Origin: Bifidobacterium ramosum
GTDB taxonomy: Bacteria > Actinomycetota > Actinomycetes > Actinomycetales > Bifidobacteriaceae
Assembly: GCF_009299505.1 (NCBI RefSeq)
Contig: NZ_WBSM01000001.1
Span: 1 to 64,000 of the forward strand
DNA: 64,000 nucleotides
Direction: 5' to 3'
A program made the position numbers and the translations under genes. The notes beneath the pieces are model-generated. The model was not told the origin of the DNA. It searched no databases and saw only the letters and a program-made list of their open reading frames with translations. The first letter of the stretch is position 1. Each line of letters opens with the position of its first letter. This document shows positions 17,722 to 27,328 of the stretch, one piece after another.

Positions 17722-17776
17722 CTTCGACGGACGTACAGTCGATTACCCCGGTCAAACCGGCTGTATGTCCGTTGGA
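17722..17776. repeat. ACGGACATACAG hairpin element, copy 8 (diverged)
   Basis: Left arm TCGACGGACGTACAGTCGATT carries changes that mostly leave wobble or mismatched pairs with the right arm AAACCGGCTGTATGTCCGTTGGA. It looks like a decaying copy. Confidence 0.8.
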
Positions 17777-17828
17777 ATTGTGGGGTATTTGGTCGTGGGA
17801 CGTTTTTGGATTGTGCAGCTTATTCATC

Positions 17829-17878
17829 TAACGGACATACAGCCGATTTTGGGGTTGATATCGGCTGGTTGTCCGTTG
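17829..17878. repeat. ACGGACATACAG hairpin element, copy 9 (hybrid arms)
   Basis: The left arm is A-type (ACATACAGCCG) and the right arm is B-type (CGGCTGGTTGT), so two stem positions mismatch. It may be a recombinant between the two arm types. Confidence 0.88.
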
Positions 17879-17939
17879 TGAGGGGAGGGGGATGGAGGTT
17901 CGGGACGGCTTGCCGGATAATCCGCCATTAGAATCAGAA

Positions 17940-17991
17940 TCAACGGACATACAGCCGGTTTACGGGGCAAAATCGGCTGGTTGTCCGTTGT
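17940..17991. repeat. ACGGACATACAG hairpin element, copy 10 (hybrid arms)
   Basis: As copy 9, an A-type left arm and a B-type right arm. The outer stem is TCAACGG / CCGTTG. It lies about 110 bp before the priA start codon. Confidence 0.88.
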
Positions 17992-18102
17992 GAGTGTGCG
18001 AGTTGTAAGAATGCAGGTTCGCAAGAACGCAAGGATTCGAGTTTGCAGGTTTGCCCGAGTCGGGTGTGGTACAGCAGAGCAGGTGTGGTACAACAGGGAG
18101 AT

Positions 18103-20463
18103 ATGACCATGCCGGACGCCGAACAGCTGGCGCTTGACGGGCTCGCCCCACGCAAGCGCCGCAAACGTGCGCCCGAATCCCGCACGCCGACTGCCGACGA
18201 CCCCATCGCACAGGTCGTGCTCGATATCCAGGCCACCCATCTCGGCCGTACCTTCGACTATCTCGTCGACGCAAGCCAATCCGACGCCGCGCAGCCCGGC
18301 ACGATGGTCCGCGTCCGATTCGGCGGTCAACGCGTCAACGGCATCATCTGGAACCGCGCTGCCTCCAGCGACACGCCATCGTCGTCGCTGCGCTATCTCG
18401 AACGCATCCTCACGCCGTCGCCGCTCGTCTCCGCCGCGATGCGACGTGACATCACGCTGATCGCCGACGCGTACGGCGGCACCCGCGCCAACATCCTGCG
18501 CCTCGCCGTACCGACGCGCGTCGCCCGCATCGATCAGGAGCAACGGCTCGCCGCCGGCGCCGTATGGCAGGGACACGAACGCTTCGGCGACCGGCAGCGG
18601 CAGGCCCGTGACACCGGATTCGCTGGATTCCGCCAATCGTACGACCATGCGGAACGGTTGCGCGCGGCGCTGGACGGTACTGATTTCGCCGCGTTCGTGG
18701 TCGACGCGCTGCCCGGCGCCGCACGATGGGCGACCGACCTCGCCTGGATGACACTCGAGGCGCTGCTCGCCGGCAAATCGGCGGTGATCGTGCTGCCCAC
18801 CGCGCGCGAGGTCGACGATTTCGCCCGCGTGCTCGCCGACGGCTGCGGACTGCGCCCGTTCTCGCCCGACCAGGCGTCGCATGGCGGCTGGCGCGGCGAC
18901 TTCGCCGTGCTTGAGGGCAGCGCCATGCCGCCCGCCGAACGCTACCGCTCCTATCTTGCCATCGCCACCGGGCAGGTGCGCTGCGCGATCGGCGCGCGAT
19001 CGGCCATGTACGCGCCGGTCGAAGGCCCCGCGCTGTTCGCCATCGTCGATGATCTCGCCTACCAGAACATGGACGGCTTCATGCCGTATCCCAACGCGCG
19101 CGGCGTGCTGCGGCTGCGTGCCAAGGCGCACGGCGGCGTGTTCGTCAGCCTCGCCAACGCGCGCAGTCCGATCAGCCAATGGGAGACGAACGGCGACGGT
19201 GACCCGGCCACGGTACGTGACACGCCGACCAGCGGCTTCTCCACCGCCATTCATCCGCTGCCCGCCGTCGTCAAGGACCAGACCCCGTGGATCCGCTGGC
19301 TCAACCGCGACGAACTCGCACGCATCGCCGACCCGACCATCGGCGCACGCGTGCCGCACACCGCCGTCCGCATCCTCACCGCCGCACTCGAACGCGGCCC
19401 GGTGCTGCTGTCCATCCCCGCCGACGGCATCACGCAAAGCCTGAGCTGCGCGCGCTGCCATCGTCAGGCGCGCTGCCCGCGCTGTACCGGGCCGCTCGAA
19501 CTCGCCGTGTCCGCGAACCTGAATGCAAACGGCGGCCGACGCGCCGGCACTCCGCCGAATGCTGCCGCTGCCACCGCTACTGCCGCGCCGGCGCCGCGTT
19601 GCCGTTGGTGCGGCGCCGCCACCGTGAACTGGACCTGCCCCGGCTGTGGCGGCGAGCGGCTGCGTGTCATCCGCGTCGGCGCGGCCGGCACCGCGCAGGA
19701 ACTCGCAGGACTATTCCGCGGCGTGCCCATCGTCGTCTCCTCGCCGAGCCAGCCGCACGGCATCGTCCAATCGATCGCATGCCGGCCGCAGATCGTCATC
19801 GCCACACCCGGCGCCGAGCCGCGCGTACGGCCGATCCGCGACGGCGACGGCCCTGCCGGTCGTGAATACCGAGCCGTCGCGATCCTCGATGCATGGACGA
19901 GTCTGTACGCACCCGGCGTGGACGCGCGCTCGGACGCACTGGCCGCATGGATGCGGGCCATGGCCCTGTGCGCGCCACGATCGCGCGGCGGACAAGGACT
20001 CCTGCTCGGCGAAACCGATCCGGCCATCGCGCAGGCGCTGATGCTGTGGGATTCGCCGCTGCTCGCCGCACGGGACCTCGACGAGCGACGCGAGACGGGT
20101 CTGCCGCCGGTATGTGCGGCGGCCTGTGTGTGGGGACGCCGCGACGCGGTGGCGACCGCACTCGCCCGTATCGGCGTGAGCGGTACGATCGGCGCGAACG
20201 GCCGCGCGGGGGAGTGGGCCACGGTGACGATCGGTGGCGAGGAACTGCCCGCGGTGCTCGGTCCGGTGCCGATTCCGCAGCCGGTCACCATCAACGCGCG
20301 CGAACTGGAAAGCACCGCCGACCGTGTCAAGGTCGTGGTGCGCGTCGCCCAGTCGCGGCGCGCCGAACTCGCGATCCGGCTGCGCGACGCCGTATCCCGG
20401 CACGTGGCCGCGCGCGAGCCGGGGGAGCTGCGGTTCCGGCTCGATCCGAAAGACCTGATCTGA
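18103..20463 (+). CDS. priA: Primosomal protein N' (PriA), actinobacterial form lacking helicase motifs
   Basis: Replication-restart protein that recognises stalled forks. The protein has 786 residues. The N-terminal DNA-binding domain (about residues 40-150) is followed by a remnant helicase core. The paired zinc-binding cysteines are clear: SCARCHRQARCPRC near residue 448 and CRWCG...CPGCGG near 500-520. A canonical Walker A (GxTGSGKT) is missing; the equivalent stretch reads LLAGKSAVIVLP, and no DEEH box is seen. Loss of helicase motifs is a known feature of actinobacterial PriA, so it probably acts as a scaffold. Start ATG with CAGGGAG upstream. Confidence 0.92.
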   Translation: MTMPDAEQLALDGLAPRKRRKRAPESRTPTADDPIAQVVLDIQATHLGRTFDYLVDASQSDAAQPGTMVRVRFGGQRVNGIIWNRAASSDTPSSSLRYLERILTPSPLVSAAMRRDITLIADAYGGTRANILRLAVPTRVARIDQEQRLAAGAVWQGHERFGDRQRQARDTGFAGFRQSYDHAERLRAALDGTDFAAFVVDALPGAARWATDLAWMTLEALLAGKSAVIVLPTAREVDDFARVLADGCGLRPFSPDQASHGGWRGDFAVLEGSAMPPAERYRSYLAIATGQVRCAIGARSAMYAPVEGPALFAIVDDLAYQNMDGFMPYPNARGVLRLRAKAHGGVFVSLANARSPISQWETNGDGDPATVRDTPTSGFSTAIHPLPAVVKDQTPWIRWLNRDELARIADPTIGARVPHTAVRILTAALERGPVLLSIPADGITQSLSCARCHRQARCPRCTGPLELAVSANLNANGGRRAGTPPNAAAATATAAPAPRCRWCGAATVNWTCPGCGGERLRVIRVGAAGTAQELAGLFRGVPIVVSSPSQPHGIVQSIACRPQIVIATPGAEPRVRPIRDGDGPAGREYRAVAILDAWTSLYAPGVDARSDALAAWMRAMALCAPRSRGGQGLLLGETDPAIAQALMLWDSPLLAARDLDERRETGLPPVCAAACVWGRRDAVATALARIGVSGTIGANGRAGEWATVTIGGEELPAVLGPVPIPQPVTINARELESTADRVKVVVRVAQSRRAELAIRLRDAVSRHVAAREPGELRFRLDPKDLI

Positions 20464-20559
20464 CAAACGGCTGACAGGCCGGTCGGCCGTTGGTTGGTCG
20501 TCGTGGCATGGGACGATGGTGCACGGAAAGACTCGGACGACGTTCGATTGGAGGATCGT

Positions 20560-21264
20560 ATGAAGGGTTGGCCGGGAGAACCGGATATGGAGCACGACGT
20601 GCTCATGGCGGACGGCAACGCCGCGTCGGCGGCGGGCAAGCCGATCACCGACGTCATCTTCGATTTCGGCAACGTACTGATCTACTGGGATCCGGCCGCC
20701 GTGCTCATCGCGCGGTACAGTCAGGACACCATCGACCAGTTCCTCGACAACGACATCTCCGGCTTCTATGATGCGAACGATCGCATGGACGGCGGCGCGA
20801 GTACGGCCGAGGGCATCGCGTGGATGCGTGAGACGCACGGTGACCGTTGGGCCGACATCCTGCAGTACTACTGCGACAACTTCGAGGATTCGCTCACCGG
20901 CATCGTGCCCGGCATGCGCGTGCTCGTCGACGATCTCAAGGCCGCGGGCGTCGGCGTGTGGGGCCTGTCGAACTGGGAGAAGAGCCTGTTCCACTGCGCC
21001 GAGGAGAACTGCAAGATCCTGCAGCGGCTCGACGGCAAGCTCGTGTCCGGATTCGTCAAGCTGCGCAAGCCGCACCGCGACATCTACGAGGCCGCGCTCA
21101 AGGACTTCGGCATCGCGGCCGAGACCAGCGTGTTCGTCGACGACAAGGCCATGAACATCGTCGGCGCGAACGAGGCCGGCATCCGCGGCATCCGCTTCTC
21201 CGACTCGCGCAAGCTGCGTGAGATCCTCATCCGTCAGGGCGTGGCCATTCCCGGCGTGCAGTGA
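20560..21264 (+). CDS. HAD-superfamily hydrolase (YihX-like, subfamily IA)
   Basis: A 234-residue phosphatase-like protein. Motif I reads IFDFGNVLIYWDP near residue 31, with the nucleophilic aspartate. Motif II lies in VWGLSNWE, the lysine of motif III in FVKLRKPH, and motif IV in VFVDDKAMNIVGA. The FDxGNV form resembles the sugar-phosphate phosphatases of the YihX group, so a small sugar phosphate is a reasonable substrate (inference). I chose the ATG after GGAGG; a GTG 22 codons upstream is possible. It lies between priA and fmt on the same strand. Confidence 0.88.
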   Translation: MKGWPGEPDMEHDVLMADGNAASAAGKPITDVIFDFGNVLIYWDPAAVLIARYSQDTIDQFLDNDISGFYDANDRMDGGASTAEGIAWMRETHGDRWADILQYYCDNFEDSLTGIVPGMRVLVDDLKAAGVGVWGLSNWEKSLFHCAEENCKILQRLDGKLVSGFVKLRKPHRDIYEAALKDFGIAAETSVFVDDKAMNIVGANEAGIRGIRFSDSRKLREILIRQGVAIPGVQ

Positions 21265-21350
21265 GTCCCGTGCGCGGCGGCCACGCATGCCGCCGATCGG
21301 GCATCCGCGTATCATGTGACCCTGTCGTTATTCAGTGAAGGAGAGATGGT

Positions 21351-22325
21351 TTGCTGAAAATCCTGTTCGCCGGCACGCCGGACGTGGCTGTGCCGTCGCT
21401 GCGCGCGCTGGCCGCCGACACCGAACATTTCGAGATCGTCGCCGTGCTCACCCGCCCTGACGCGCCGACCGGCCGCGGCCGCAAGCTCACGCCGAGCCCG
21501 GTCAAACAGGCCGCGCTCGAACTCGACCTGCCGGTCATCGAATCCGACCCGTCCGAGGACAACGTGTTCATCAGCGAGCTCGCCGCCACCGGTGCACAGG
21601 CCGCCGCCGTGGTCGCCTACGGCAAGATCCTCAAGGAATCCGTGCTCGACGCGTTGCCGCTCGGCTGGTACAACCTGCATTTCTCCATGCTGCCGCAGTG
21701 GCGTGGCGCCGCCCCCGTGCAGCGCGCCATCTGGGCCGGCGACCGGTACACCGGCGTCACCGTGTTCCGCATCACGCGCGGCATGGACGCCGGTCCGATC
21801 GTCGCCCAGCGCGAAACCGAGATCGACGCGCATGAGAACGCGGGTGATCTGCTGATGCGATTGGCGAACAGTGGATCGTCGGTGCTCGTGCACGCGATGC
21901 AGGCCGTGGACGCCGGCCGTGCGGCCGCGGTCGCCCAGCAGGAGGGCGACTATCCGAAGGCCGAGAAGATCCGCGTTGACGACGCACATATCGACTTCAC
22001 CGCGCCGGTCGAGGTCGTGGACCGTCAGATCCGCGCGTGCACGCCGAACCCGGGCGCATGGTGCCTGCTGCACGCCGACGACGCGGACGGTGCCGAACCG
22101 ATCACGTTGCATGTGCTGCGTGCGCAGCCGGCCGATATGGATCATCCGAACGCGCCGGCGGCATTGGCGGCGGGCATGATTGCGGCGGGCAAGAAGAACG
22201 TGTGGGTGGGCACCGGTTCCACGCCGCTCGAACTGCTTGAGGTCAAGGCACAGGGCAAGAAGGCCATGCGCGCGCCCGATTGGGCCCGCGGCGCCCGCCT
22301 CGCCCCCGCCGCACACTGCGCCTGA
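21351..22325 (+). CDS. fmt: Methionyl-tRNA formyltransferase
   Basis: Adds a formyl group to Met-tRNAfMet for translation initiation. The protein has 324 residues. The N-terminal formyltransferase domain has the [18 protein letters not shown] signature with its catalytic residues (Asn-His-Asp set) and [15 protein letters not shown] at the start. A C-terminal tRNA-binding domain follows. The start codon is TTG, preceded by AAGGAGA; the nearby ATG five bases before is out of frame and hits a stop after three codons. Confidence 0.96.
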   Translation: MLKILFAGTPDVAVPSLRALAADTEHFEIVAVLTRPDAPTGRGRKLTPSPVKQAALELDLPVIESDPSEDNVFISELAATGAQAAAVVAYGKILKESVLDALPLGWYNLHFSMLPQWRGAAPVQRAIWAGDRYTGVTVFRITRGMDAGPIVAQRETEIDAHENAGDLLMRLANSGSSVLVHAMQAVDAGRAAAVAQQEGDYPKAEKIRVDDAHIDFTAPVEVVDRQIRACTPNPGAWCLLHADDADGAEPITLHVLRAQPADMDHPNAPAALAAGMIAAGKKNVWVGTGSTPLELLEVKAQGKKAMRAPDWARGARLAPAAHCA

Positions 22326-22367
22326 TTCTCGCTGTCGCGCCACCACCCCCACCGCATCGCCACCCCC

Positions 22368-22415
22368 AACGGACATACAGCCGAAAAGGATGTCCACATC
22401 GGCTGTATGTCCGTT
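22368..22415. repeat. ACGGACATACAG hairpin element, copy 11
   Basis: Standard core arms with a shorter inner stem. The loop half AAAAGGAT is shared, in reverse complement, with copy 12. Confidence 0.9.
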
Positions 22416-22492
22416 AAGGGGAGACGAGTTTGGCCAGAGGGATGGCCGTTGGATACGTTGGGGTATGGCTGTGCCACATCGTCGTGGCCATA

Positions 22493-22552
22493 CCCTCTAA
22501 CGGACATACAGCCGATTTTCCTATCCTTTTCGGCTGCATGTCCGTTAGAGGG
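22493..22552. repeat. ACGGACATACAG hairpin element, copy 12
   Basis: Long perfect outer stem CCCTCTAACGG / CCGTTAGAGGG. It lies between fmt and serB, which are convergent. The loop is related to that of copy 11 in inverted orientation. Confidence 0.92.
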
Positions 22553-22572
22553 AAGGGAGAGATGACAGGGGA

Positions 22573-23247
22573 TTACGGACGAATGAGGGGAAGAACCCGG
22601 GTGAGGTCGCGCTCGTTGATGGCGTGATGGGCGGCGAGCTGGGTCTTCGGCTTCGCGCAGAACGCGATGCCGAGACCGGCGGCCTGAATCATCGGAATGT
22701 CATTCGCACCGTCGCCCACAGCCACGGTCTGGCTCATCGGCACGCCGATCCGCTTCGACCACGCCTGCAACGCATGCAGCTTCACCGTCTTGCACACGAT
22801 ATCGCCGACCACCTGCCCGGTCAGCACGCCGTCCGCGACCTCCAGCCGGTTCGCCAGCCAGAAATCGATATGCGCATCCTCCGCCAGACGGTCCACCACC
22901 TCATGGAATCCGCCCGACACCACGCCGACCTTCCAGCCGTGTTCGTGCAACGTGTCGATGAGCTTCAGCGCGCCGTTCGTGAAATGCAGCCCGTCATGCA
23001 CCGTATCGAACACCGACACCGGCAGACCCCGCAACAACGCCACGCGGGCGCGCAACGCGTCGCAGAACTCCAGTTCGCCGCGCATCGCCCGTTCCGTCAC
23101 CGCCGCGATCTCGTCGCCGCAGCCGGCCGCCTCGCCCAGCTGGTCGATGACCTCCTCGTCGATCAGGGTGGAATCCACGTCCATCACCAGCAGTCCGGGC
23201 TTCGACAGGGTCGGGGTGTCAAGGTCTTGCAATGTTTCATCGAGCAT
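22573..23247 (-). CDS. serB: Phosphoserine phosphatase
   Basis: Last step of serine synthesis: dephosphorylates O-phosphoserine. A 224-residue HAD hydrolase with the SerB motif I VMDVDSTLIDEEVIDQLG, motif II in VGVVSGGF, and motif IV GDGANDIPM. The glutamate/arginine substrate-binding stretch ERAMRGELEF is present. No N-terminal ACT domain. I use the ATG; a TTG ten codons upstream is an alternative. It is divergent from the DedA gene, and the two starts are about 30 bp apart, so the promoters must overlap. Confidence 0.93.
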   Translation of the reverse strand: MLDETLQDLDTPTLSKPGLLVMDVDSTLIDEEVIDQLGEAAGCGDEIAAVTERAMRGELEFCDALRARVALLRGLPVSVFDTVHDGLHFTNGALKLIDTLHEHGWKVGVVSGGFHEVVDRLAEDAHIDFWLANRLEVADGVLTGQVVGDIVCKTVKLHALQAWSKRIGVPMSQTVAVGDGANDIPMIQAAGLGIAFCAKPKTQLAAHHAINERDLTRVLPLIRP

Positions 23248-23276
23248 GCTTCCGATTGTCGAAAAACGTTGGGACA

Positions 23277-23987
23277 ATGGCCCCTATGACTTTTTCGACG
23301 ACATTTCCGGCCGTGATACTGGCCGAATCCGCCACACCGATCTGCACGACGGGCGAGACGGGCCTGATCGGCGCGATCACCGACTGGCTCGTCGGTCTGA
23401 TGGAGACGATCGGCGGCATCGGAGTGGCGTTCGCCATCGCGCTCGAATCGATCTTCCCGCCGATCCCCAGTGAGGTCATCCTGCCGCTCGCCGGCTTCAC
23501 CGCCGCACGCGGCACGCTGAACCTCGTCGAGGCGATCATCTGGGCCACCGTCGGCTCGCTGCTCGGCGCATGGGCGCTCTACGGCATCTCGCGCTGGGTA
23601 GGCCTGCACCGCATCCACCGCGCCGCCGACGTGATCCCCGGCGTGAGCCGCAAGGACGTGAACAAGGCCAACGACTGGTTCACCAGGTACGGCACCTGGT
23701 CGGTGCTGCTCGGCCGTGTGATTCCCGTCGTGCGTTCGCTGATTTCGATTCCGGCCGGATTCAACCGCATGAACTTCGTGCAGTTCACCGGCTGGACGCT
23801 GCTCGGCTCGGCGGTGTGGAACACGATCCTCGTATCGACCGGGTATCTGCTCGGCGACCAGTGGTGCTCGATCCTCGGTGTGCTCGGCGTGTTCGAGGAT
23901 GTGGTGATCGTCGCCTTCATCGTGGTCGTCGTGGTGTTTGCGGTACACAAGATTCGTAGCATGATAGCGGCACGGAAGAATCAATAG
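23277..23987 (+). CDS. DedA family (SNARE-associated/VTT domain) membrane protein
   Basis: A 236-residue inner-membrane protein of the DedA/DUF1130 family, implicated in lipid carrier (undecaprenyl phosphate) recycling and membrane homeostasis. Typical motifs are ESIFPPIPSEVILPLAGF near residue 60, the FTRYG-WSVLLGRVIPVVRSLISIPAG segment near 145-165 with its essential arginines, and a C-terminal helix. Start ATG at 23277 or at 23286; no clear ribosome-binding site precedes either, so translation may be leaderless. It is divergent from serB. Confidence 0.9.
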   Translation: MAPMTFSTTFPAVILAESATPICTTGETGLIGAITDWLVGLMETIGGIGVAFAIALESIFPPIPSEVILPLAGFTAARGTLNLVEAIIWATVGSLLGAWALYGISRWVGLHRIHRAADVIPGVSRKDVNKANDWFTRYGTWSVLLGRVIPVVRSLISIPAGFNRMNFVQFTGWTLLGSAVWNTILVSTGYLLGDQWCSILGVLGVFEDVVIVAFIVVVVVFAVHKIRSMIAARKNQ

Positions 23988-24004
23988 CAGAGGTGAGGCA
24001 TACG

Positions 24005-25546
24005 ATGGATGAGGAACGGAGCGCCGAGGAGCTGGCGGCGCTCAATGATCGGCTGATGGAGAAGAACCATGCGTTGGCGCAGGCGTTGACCCGCGCCGGC
24101 AAGGAGCTGACGAAGGCCAAGGCGCAGCTGGCGCAGCTCGCCCAGCCGCCGCTCACCTTCGCCACAATGGTCAAGGTCGACTCCACGCATACCGACGAGG
24201 ACGGCGTGCAGCACGCCAGCGCCGAAATCATCGCCGGCACCCGTCGCATGGTCGTGCCCGTCGCCGCGAACGTCAATGCCTCCCGACTCGCCGTCGGCAA
24301 CACGGTCATGCTCAACGAGAACATGGTGCTCGTCGAACAGCGCGGCCCCGACACCGCCGGCCCGGTTCGCACGGTCAAGGAGACGCTCGATGACGGCCGT
24401 CTCATCGTCGCCGACGCCAGCGGCAACCCGCAGCTCATCCGCCGCGCCGGCACACTCGCGAACGTCACCGTCAACCAGGGCGACCGCGTCTGCGTCGATC
24501 CGTCCAACCGTCTCGCCATCGAACTGCTACCCGAATCCGACGACGGCGACCTCGTCCTCGAAGAGACCCCCGACGTCACATTCGCCGACATCGGCGGCCT
24601 TGACCAGCAGATCGAACGCATCCGCGATGCCGTCCAACTGCCGTTCCTGCACCGTGCACTGTTCGAGCGCTACGATCTCAAACCGCCCAAGGGCGTGCTG
24701 CTGTACGGTCCGCCCGGCAACGGCAAGACGCTCATCGCCAAGGCCGTCGCCCACGCGCTCGCCGAAGGCTCCGGCAACGGCTCCGGTGTGTTCCTGTCGG
24801 TCAAGGGCCCCGAGCTGCTCAACAAGTTCGTCGGCGAATCCGAACGGCTCGTACGCATGATCTTCAAACGCGCCCGCGAACGCGCCGCCGACGGACGCCC
24901 GGTCATCGTGTTCATCGACGAGATGGACTCGCTGCTGCGTACGCGCGGCTCCGGCGTCTCGTCCGACGTGGAGACCACGATCGTGCCACAGTTTTTGGCC
25001 GAACTCGACGGCGTGGAACGACTCGATAACGTAATGGTGATCGGCGCGTCCAACCGCATCGACATGATCGACCCGGCCGTGCTGCGCCCCGGACGGCTCG
25101 ACGTGAAGATCCACATCGAGCGGCCTGATGCCGCGCAGGCGACGTCGATCATCCGCCACTATCTGACCGACGACCTGCCGCTGGAGAACGGCGTGGATGC
25201 GGACGCCCTGGCGCGCGTCATGGTGGGTGACATCTACGATCGTTCCGAACGCCGGCATCTGTGCGACGCCTGTGACGACAAGGGCGCGTGGACGGCCGTG
25301 TTCCTCGCCGATGTGGCGTCCGGCGCGATGCTCAAGAACATCGTGGACCGGGCCAAGACCAAGGCCGTCAAGGCGTCGATCGACTCCGGTTCGCCGGTCG
25401 CGCTCGGCGCGGCGCTGCTCGGCGCGGCCGTCGAGGACGAATTCGCGGAGACCCGCGACTCGGTGCTCGACGCCGACCCCGAACAGTGGAGCCGCATCAA
25501 CGGCATGGACATGGGACGAATCACGAGAATCAGAGGTGTGCGATGA
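24005..25546 (+). CDS. arc: Proteasome-associated AAA ATPase (ARC/Mpa type)
   Basis: A 513-residue ring ATPase that in other actinobacteria unfolds pupylated proteins. An N-terminal coiled coil (residues 1-45) is followed by the tandem OB domains (about 48-185). The AAA module has Walker A GPPGNGKT near residue 238 and Walker B VIVFIDEMDS near 305. The C-terminus ends IRGVR and lacks the hydrophobic-Tyr-X docking tail (GQYL in Mpa) that binds the 20S proteasome. It overlaps dop by ATGA, so the two are translationally coupled. It probably works with pupylation in a proteasome-independent way. Confidence 0.94.
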   Translation: MDEERSAEELAALNDRLMEKNHALAQALTRAGKELTKAKAQLAQLAQPPLTFATMVKVDSTHTDEDGVQHASAEIIAGTRRMVVPVAANVNASRLAVGNTVMLNENMVLVEQRGPDTAGPVRTVKETLDDGRLIVADASGNPQLIRRAGTLANVTVNQGDRVCVDPSNRLAIELLPESDDGDLVLEETPDVTFADIGGLDQQIERIRDAVQLPFLHRALFERYDLKPPKGVLLYGPPGNGKTLIAKAVAHALAEGSGNGSGVFLSVKGPELLNKFVGESERLVRMIFKRARERAADGRPVIVFIDEMDSLLRTRGSGVSSDVETTIVPQFLAELDGVERLDNVMVIGASNRIDMIDPAVLRPGRLDVKIHIERPDAAQATSIIRHYLTDDLPLENGVDADALARVMVGDIYDRSERRHLCDACDDKGAWTAVFLADVASGAMLKNIVDRAKTKAVKASIDSGSPVALGAALLGAAVEDEFAETRDSVLDADPEQWSRINGMDMGRITRIRGVR

Positions 25547-27201
25547 GCGTCAGACGCGTCATGGGAACGGAAACCGAATACGCGGTGTCGCGCGCGGACG
25601 GCGCGCACGCCAACCCCGTGCAGCTGTCGTTCGACGTGGTCGGCGCGGCCGCGAACGACGCGAACGCGCACATCCGCTGGGACTACCGGCAGGAGGATCC
25701 GGTCAACGACATGCGCGGCACCCGGCTCGAACGCGCCGCCGCCCGCCCCGACATGCTTACCGACGCGCCGCAGCTCAACATCGTCAACGTGATCGCCCCC
25801 AATGGCGGCCGCGTCTACGTCGACCACGCGCACCCCGAATACTCCGCGCCGGAAACGACCGACCCGTTCGAAGCCGTACGATACGACCACGCCGGGGATC
25901 GCATCATGCTCGCTGCGGCCCGCCGCGCGTCCGCAGACACCGGCACGCCGATCGTCCTGCACCGCAACAACGTCGACGGCAAGGGTGCCAGCTGGGGCAC
26001 GCACGAGAACTACATGACGCTGCGAGCCGTACCGTTCGACGTCATCGCCCGCCTCATGACCGCCCATTTCGTCACCCGGCAGATCTACACCGGATCCGGC
26101 CGCGTCGGCCTCGGCGAACGCAGCGAAACGCCGGGCTACCAGCTGAGCCAGCGCGCCGACTACATCCACATGAAGATCGGCCTGCAGACCACGTTCGACC
26201 GGCCGATCATCAACACGCGCGACGAACCGCACAGCACCGGCGACTGGCGCCGCCTGCACGGCATCGTCGGCGACGCGAACCGCATGGACGTGCCGCAGAC
26301 GCTCAAACTCGGCGTCACCTCCATGCTGCTGTGGCTCGCCGAACACGCCGACGACGCCGGACTGGACATGACCGACCTGCTCGACCGGCTCGAACTCGCC
26401 GACCCGGTCGCCGCGATGCACACCGTTTCACATGATCTGACGCTCGCCGAACCACTGCCGCTCGAACACGGCGGCGCGATGACCGCATGGCAGATCCAGG
26501 TCATGCTGCGTTCCGCCGTCTACGCGGCCGCCGCGATCATCCACGGCACCGACACGACCGGCGAACCGGTCTGGCCGGATAAGCCGACGCGGTCGATCAT
26601 GGCGATGTGGGGACAGGCGCTCGCCGACACGGCCGCCATCCGGCATGCCGACGACGACGCGCGGCTGACGATGAGCGCCGAGGCGTCGCGCGTCGAATGG
26701 CTGTTCAAATGGCAACTGCTCGAGAAACTGCGCCGCAAACGCGGCCTCGGCTGGGACGCGCCGCAGCTCAAGGCGATCGACCTGAGCTGGGCGGCGCTCG
26801 ACCCGGCCACATCGGTGTTTGCGAAACTCGCGTCGCACACCGAACGGGTCAACACGGACGACGACGTACGCGCCGCCGCCGAACGGGCGCCCGAGGACAC
26901 GCGCGCCTGGCTACGCGCCACGATCGTAAGCCGGTACCCCGATCAGGTGGTCGCCGCGTCGTGGTCGCACCTGACCGTGCGTGCGCATCCCGACGCCGTC
27001 GACGACCGTGACCTATACGGCAACGCGAGCCGGCCGACCGCCCGCCAATCCGACCTGTTCACGCTCGACATGTCCGACCCGCTGCGCTTCGACCGCACAC
27101 GGTGTGAACGGATTGTGGACGAATGTTCGACCGCCGTGGAAACGCTGTCGAGACTCTCTGAGAACATCACGACTTCGGATAAAATGAACATGATCATGTG
27201 A
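25543..27201 (+). CDS. dop: Depupylase/deamidase Dop
   Basis: A 552-residue glutamine-synthetase-fold enzyme that removes Pup from substrates (depupylation). The N-terminal GTETEYAVS nucleotide-binding strand and the catalytic aspartate in VYVDHAHPEYSAPE (near residue 92) are typical. The SWGTHENYM and TRQIYTGSGRVG stretches match the Dop/PafA fold. The start codon overlaps the arc stop. As Pup in this operon already ends in Glu, only the depupylase activity is likely to be required. Confidence 0.94.
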   Translation: MSVRRVMGTETEYAVSRADGAHANPVQLSFDVVGAAANDANAHIRWDYRQEDPVNDMRGTRLERAAARPDMLTDAPQLNIVNVIAPNGGRVYVDHAHPEYSAPETTDPFEAVRYDHAGDRIMLAAARRASADTGTPIVLHRNNVDGKGASWGTHENYMTLRAVPFDVIARLMTAHFVTRQIYTGSGRVGLGERSETPGYQLSQRADYIHMKIGLQTTFDRPIINTRDEPHSTGDWRRLHGIVGDANRMDVPQTLKLGVTSMLLWLAEHADDAGLDMTDLLDRLELADPVAAMHTVSHDLTLAEPLPLEHGGAMTAWQIQVMLRSAVYAAAAIIHGTDTTGEPVWPDKPTRSIMAMWGQALADTAAIRHADDDARLTMSAEASRVEWLFKWQLLEKLRRKRGLGWDAPQLKAIDLSWAALDPATSVFAKLASHTERVNTDDDVRAAAERAPEDTRAWLRATIVSRYPDQVVAASWSHLTVRAHPDAVDDRDLYGNASRPTARQSDLFTLDMSDPLRFDRTRCERIVDECSTAVETLSRLSENITTSDKMNMIM

Positions 27202-27328
27202 TCGGTTCAAGGGCGACCACCGGCGACGACCGGGCCCTTGGCCGCAACGACCAGCAGAACGACCACCGCCCGCCGCCCCAGCGACACCAAGCGTACGGCG
27301 GCCCGACCGCACGAACGTAAGGATGACG

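Larger units (their letters stand above)
17264..18102. other. Repeat-rich intergenic region (839 bp)
   Basis: No credible gene. It holds five copies of the ACGGACATACAG hairpin family and an array of six alternating half-sites. The remaining bases show no RNA gene that I can identify. This is the densest non-coding repeat cluster of the window, between the methyltransferase and priA, both on the plus strand. Confidence 0.8.
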
